Origin: Toxoplasma gondii ME49
Taxonomy: Eukaryota > Apicomplexa > Conoidasida > Eucoccidiorida > Sarcocystidae
Reading direction: 5' to 3'
Length of the DNA: 64,000 nucleotides
Assembly: GCF_000006565.2 (NCBI RefSeq)
Contig: NC_031479.1
Location: 248,001-312,000, forward strand
Made by a program: the position numbers and the translations under genes. The notes under the pieces were generated by a model. The model worked only from the letters and a program-made list of their open reading frames with translations, was not told the origin of the DNA and ran no database searches. Shown here one piece after another: positions 60,196 through 64,000 of the stretch; the stretch's first letter is position 1, and each line of letters starts with the position of its first letter.

Positions 60196-63100
60196 GGTGG
60201 TTTCGCGAACGAACTGACGGCCACGGTTTCCGGGCAGGGTGGCGGTGGACGGGCGGTGGACTGGTGGAATGGCACGCGCGGAGGTAGGTAGTTTTCAGGT
60301 GGCCATTTCCGAAGGGAAAATGGCAAGCACACGAAAAGCGAGTTTGGGTGCAAAAGGGTGGTGCAGGCCTCACGACGCAGCGAGTCTCTCAGTCGTTGGC
60401 GCACGAGCAAAATTTTAGGATACTGGGGACTGCTGCGCCGCTTGCGGACACACCGAAAAAAACCAGGCCAGAGAGGTAGAAATGAGTTGGAAGCCCTCTG
60501 GATGCGGAACACGGAACCACGGAAGTCCAGTCGAAAAAGCAGACTCGAAGCTCAGACTCCACGAGGCTAGCCGACCTTGACCCGATCGTTTGCGCGCGGG
60601 AAGAACGAGCCACACGAACATCGGCGGCACAAAGAATCCCCGCGGTTCCAAAAAATCGAAATGGTTTCTCCCCGCGAAACTCAGATTTGCATTCCGCACG
60701 GGAACCACATTCCTACAAAGCGAAACTTCAACTCTGCAAATGCGACCGACGGTCGCGCGTTCGCACAAACTCCCGCGTCAAAGAGAATCGTCGCTAGCGG
60801 TTCAGTCCCGACCGCTAGGTCTCGCACAGCTCAGGTGAGCATGGTATCCTAGACAGGAAGTTGAGACTTTCGTTCGATGTCGATCGTTGTCTCAGCGCGT
60901 TCGTGGCGGCCGACGTTCGGATCGGGATTGCAGCTCCTCTCTGCCGATCTTGATCAGCGAGTTTAAAGGGGAACTTGTGTTAACTTCGTAGCAACCGGAC
61001 CACGAAAACAAACGGGGCGAGTGCTGTACTTGATTATAGAGCCGCGAATGTGCGGCTGTGGTCCCGTGGGCCATTAACGGATAGTCCGGTTATCGACAGA
61101 CACGCGAACCACGAAGTATGAAACATGGAATGTGAAGTGCACCGTTTCCTATGTGCATCACAAGCATCGTGACGAGGGGACAGCGTAGGAGGGAAACAAG
61201 GAAGTCGAAGTCGAGTTGAAACAGCGCACACCCAGAGTAAAACGCGTCTCTACTGGCGCTTAGGCTAGGCTCGCACAGACGGTCGATATTTTGCCTACAA
61301 AAGTAGGAACTCGTCGCTGTCGTTATGGTCACAACCGCACGGCGCGACACGAGGAAAAGCGGAGTTTGACGTGATGGAAATCGCGGGCGGCTGTAACGAC
61401 CCATTCCAAGCTGATATTTCGGTAAAACGACTCTTGGCTTTTTTTTAAAACCGACCATATTTTCCACGATCGCAGTTGTAGGCTGCTCCGAACGAGAAGA
61501 ACCGCAAATGCACGAGTTCTAAAAGCGTCAACAATGCTACCATACTCTATGTGGCTGTCCTCTATGTTTGCCTCGCTTCTCTTACGGCGTGCCCTGCTTT
61601 TGTGACGTTCCTCGCAGCCGCATCGTCAGGTGGGTCAGCTTAAATTTGGATTTTTTGAGTGATTCTTTTGTATCATGGAAGCCGCACTGTCATGCAGCAG
61701 TAAGGATTAGCCCAGCAAGTATCGAGACGCGTACTTCTAGAACGGTTTCGTGACAGTTCTACGCGGGAATCTTTTGTCCTTTCAAGTGAAAAGGCAAGCT
61801 ACGTACGCGCGTTCATTTTCAGCGTGCCGTTTGAACTTCCCGTGGGCGTTTAAGTTCCAAGATGGTAAGGATTCTCGTCGGACTGGTCACTTTTTGTCGT
61901 TTCCTTTTTTTTCTGCCAGAAGGCCCCCATCACGCTGCAAGCGAGAGAGTTTTTAGCAAGATGGATTCGGGAAGATGCAACAGCGACTGATTCCGCATAG
62001 GAAAAGGGAGAAAAAACAAAGATGCTGGTGCGCTAAAGAATGGGGGAAAACATACAGGGATGCGGTAGGGGAGTTGAGAAAGACGGGCGAAGAAAAGATT
62101 GCGGAGTTTAAAGAAGATTCGAACAGAAGCGGAGACAGGGACGGCCCCCAAACTGCTTAGCGAGCGAGAGTCAAGTCATTCATGTGAGTCTGATCATCCT
62201 GCTCAAATGGAGTTGTTCTGCAAACATCTATGGGGTGCTTATCCGCTCCTAAGGGCACATTTGATTCTTTCACAAGACACAAACATCACACCATTGTCCT
62301 CACTTCCCTACCGACACGCGTCGTCCCACAGGTCGCCACCTACAAAAAGATGCTCCTCTCGTACGGAAACTAGGAAGCCCCTAAAAAGCCTTTCCCTCCC
62401 GATTTTTCCTGATTCTTTCTTATCGTCTGACACTCTGTCGCAGTCAGGTGACACGCAGAAGAACCCGCTGTGCCAAAGAAAGATTCAATCGCATCTCAGT
62501 CGTCCGTACAACTAAGGGCTTCATACAGTAAACGCAAATAATAATCCATCCACTAAAACAGCTAGTGTTCTACACTCGGGCTATTACCTTTACAGTACGT
62601 ATACTAGTAGTTAGGAATGGAGAAGGCGGTTCCGGAGAAAACACACCACTCTGCACGGCGTAAAGCTACAATTTTCTTCAGACACAAGCCGCACGAAACT
62701 ATGAGGCTAAATGCCAGCCAGATATGCGATTTTTAGGTTTTCTACGAAATCCATTGGAAAAAAGAGGCTTGACAGTTCTACCGAGGAGTAGGCGACAATT
62801 TTTGTCAGCCAGTATCCCCAGTGTTCTCGAAAACCACGAGACAGTTCGAGGGTTGGATCATGACGCAAAAGGATAGTAAAAACTGTTCCCGAAAGTAGAC
62901 ATAACTCTTTGCAGTTATTGTTCTGTGAAATTGACCGTTCTCTAGCGCCCTGTGCAGGACTAGGATCATTCATTCGGCTATAACCTAGGGTACTCTTACA
63001 CATTCATGCGTGACAGTGTGGTTCCACAATACGAACGCCTCAGAAGCTCAGCCACTGAGTTTAGATACATAGTAACTTGCGGGTGGAGACAGGGGTAGCC

Positions 63101-64000
63101 CACAGAAGTAAGGGCCACATTGCAGAAACAGGAGACGAATATAAACCAATACTTTTCGTCCTCCATGAAGGAATCTGCCTCTCGTATGCTTTCAGTAAAG
63201 AACCGCTTTCCGGTCTTCGCAGCATCCTGTCGTGAATCGCGAGACAGAGGACAATTATTTTTGCATTCATAAGCACACACGGTCTGAGTCTACCACCTTT
63301 GACACAGAAAGCCCCTGGCGGTTCCTGCCTTTGAGATTGTGTCTATCGTAAATGCCCTTGGGACTAAGTATGTGCAGACAGAAAACGCCTTGTCTGCGAT
63401 GAACAACGAAACTCTACTAGTGAGGTGATTGAGTTTTCTGAACGGAGATGTGAACACTCCCCTGAGTCCTGGTAGTGCTTGCAGGCAGGTGGCGTGTAGT
63501 ATGAGAAGAAAACGATGAAAAAGTCACTTTTTGAAGGTTTTTCACTAGTTTCCACCATCAAGAGACCCAGAGTAGCCATGATTACATTCAGACGCAGCCT
63601 GCTCTCAGTTAGTTCCCTTCTGTTGACTCTGCCTGCAGTAAAGAGCCGATTGCAGCAACGAAACATTTTAGCCCCGTAGCCACTGAATACTAGATTTACA
63701 GCACATAGAGGTGCCAGATGGTGCTCTGGTTGTTACCATCTCTCGAACAACTGGCATTACGCCGCCTTGCACTGACACCCACCGTGCAGGGAAAACCCTT
63801 GTGGTTCTGGAACTCTATTCCCGAGTCAAGGAATCAACCGAACTGGAAAGAACGTGTAACGCTTTGCCACTTTTGTCGAAGTACAGCAACTGTCCAGGCA
63901 AATGCTAGCGAGCGGCAGAAATGTGTGGCTGACTCTGTTGCGCTCTCGTAGGCAAATCCTTAGGAAGTTCCCTTCTTCACTAGCCTCTTGCTTCGCTTTA
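60196..64000. other. Space upstream of the coiled-coil gene to the window end
   Basis: The first several hundred bases should be the promoter and 5' leader of the minus-strand coiled-coil gene. Beyond about 61500 only short frames occur. The largest ATG-started one (63666-63364, minus, 100 codons) and a plus frame near 63711-63908 have no family signature. A gene could begin or end beyond the window edge, but nothing here shows it. Confidence 0.5.

Overview
The window is nuclear DNA of a coccidian apicomplexan, most likely Toxoplasma gondii or a close relative (Hammondia, Neospora). The reasons are an SRS/SAG1-type GPI-anchored surface antigen, intron-rich genes with GT-AG introns, roughly 50% GC, long intergenic spaces, CT-rich tracts just before start codons, and low-complexity insertions inside conserved proteins. 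The species cannot be fixed from sequence alone. No rRNA, tRNA, CRISPR array or mobile element was recognised.

Seven genes are supported. Every spliced model below was built by eye from family homology, splice-site consensus and reading-frame phase, and each adds up to one uninterrupted frame. In order: (1) + strand 6701-19259, a 16-exon mitochondrial-type Lon protease of 1498 aa; (2) - strand 25639-21595, a 6-exon COP9 signalosome subunit 5 (JAMM deneddylase); (3) + strand 28255-37261, a 9-exon protein of about 1493 aa with a signal sequence, nineteen 24-residue acidic repeats, ankyrin repeats, one sushi/CCP module and a hydrophobic C-terminus; (4) + strand 42597-45012, a 3-exon atypical dual-specificity phosphatase of 172 aa; (5) + strand 47715-48797, a single-exon SRS surface antigen of 360 aa; (6) + strand 51410-55129, a 4-exon RecA/RAD51-paralog ATPase resembling XRCC2; (7) - strand 60195-56612, a 4-exon coiled-coil protein with a lysine-rich repeat tract and no recognised function.

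Lon and CSN5 converge, CSN5 and the ankyrin/sushi gene diverge from a 2.6 kb spacer, and the XRCC2-like and coiled-coil genes converge. No operon-like organisation or shared pathway is apparent: the genes cover mitochondrial proteolysis, cullin deneddylation, phosphatase signalling, recombination repair, surface antigen display and a probable structural protein. Spaces at 1-6700, 19260-21594, 25640-28254, 37262-42596, 45013-47714, 48798-51409, 55130-56611 and 60196-64000 hold no gene I can defend, although two weak candidate exons lie at 49702-50155 and 50748-50879.

The least ordinary object is gene 3, which joins ankyrin repeats (normally cytosolic) to a sushi module (normally extracellular) behind a signal sequence and a large homogenised tandem repeat.
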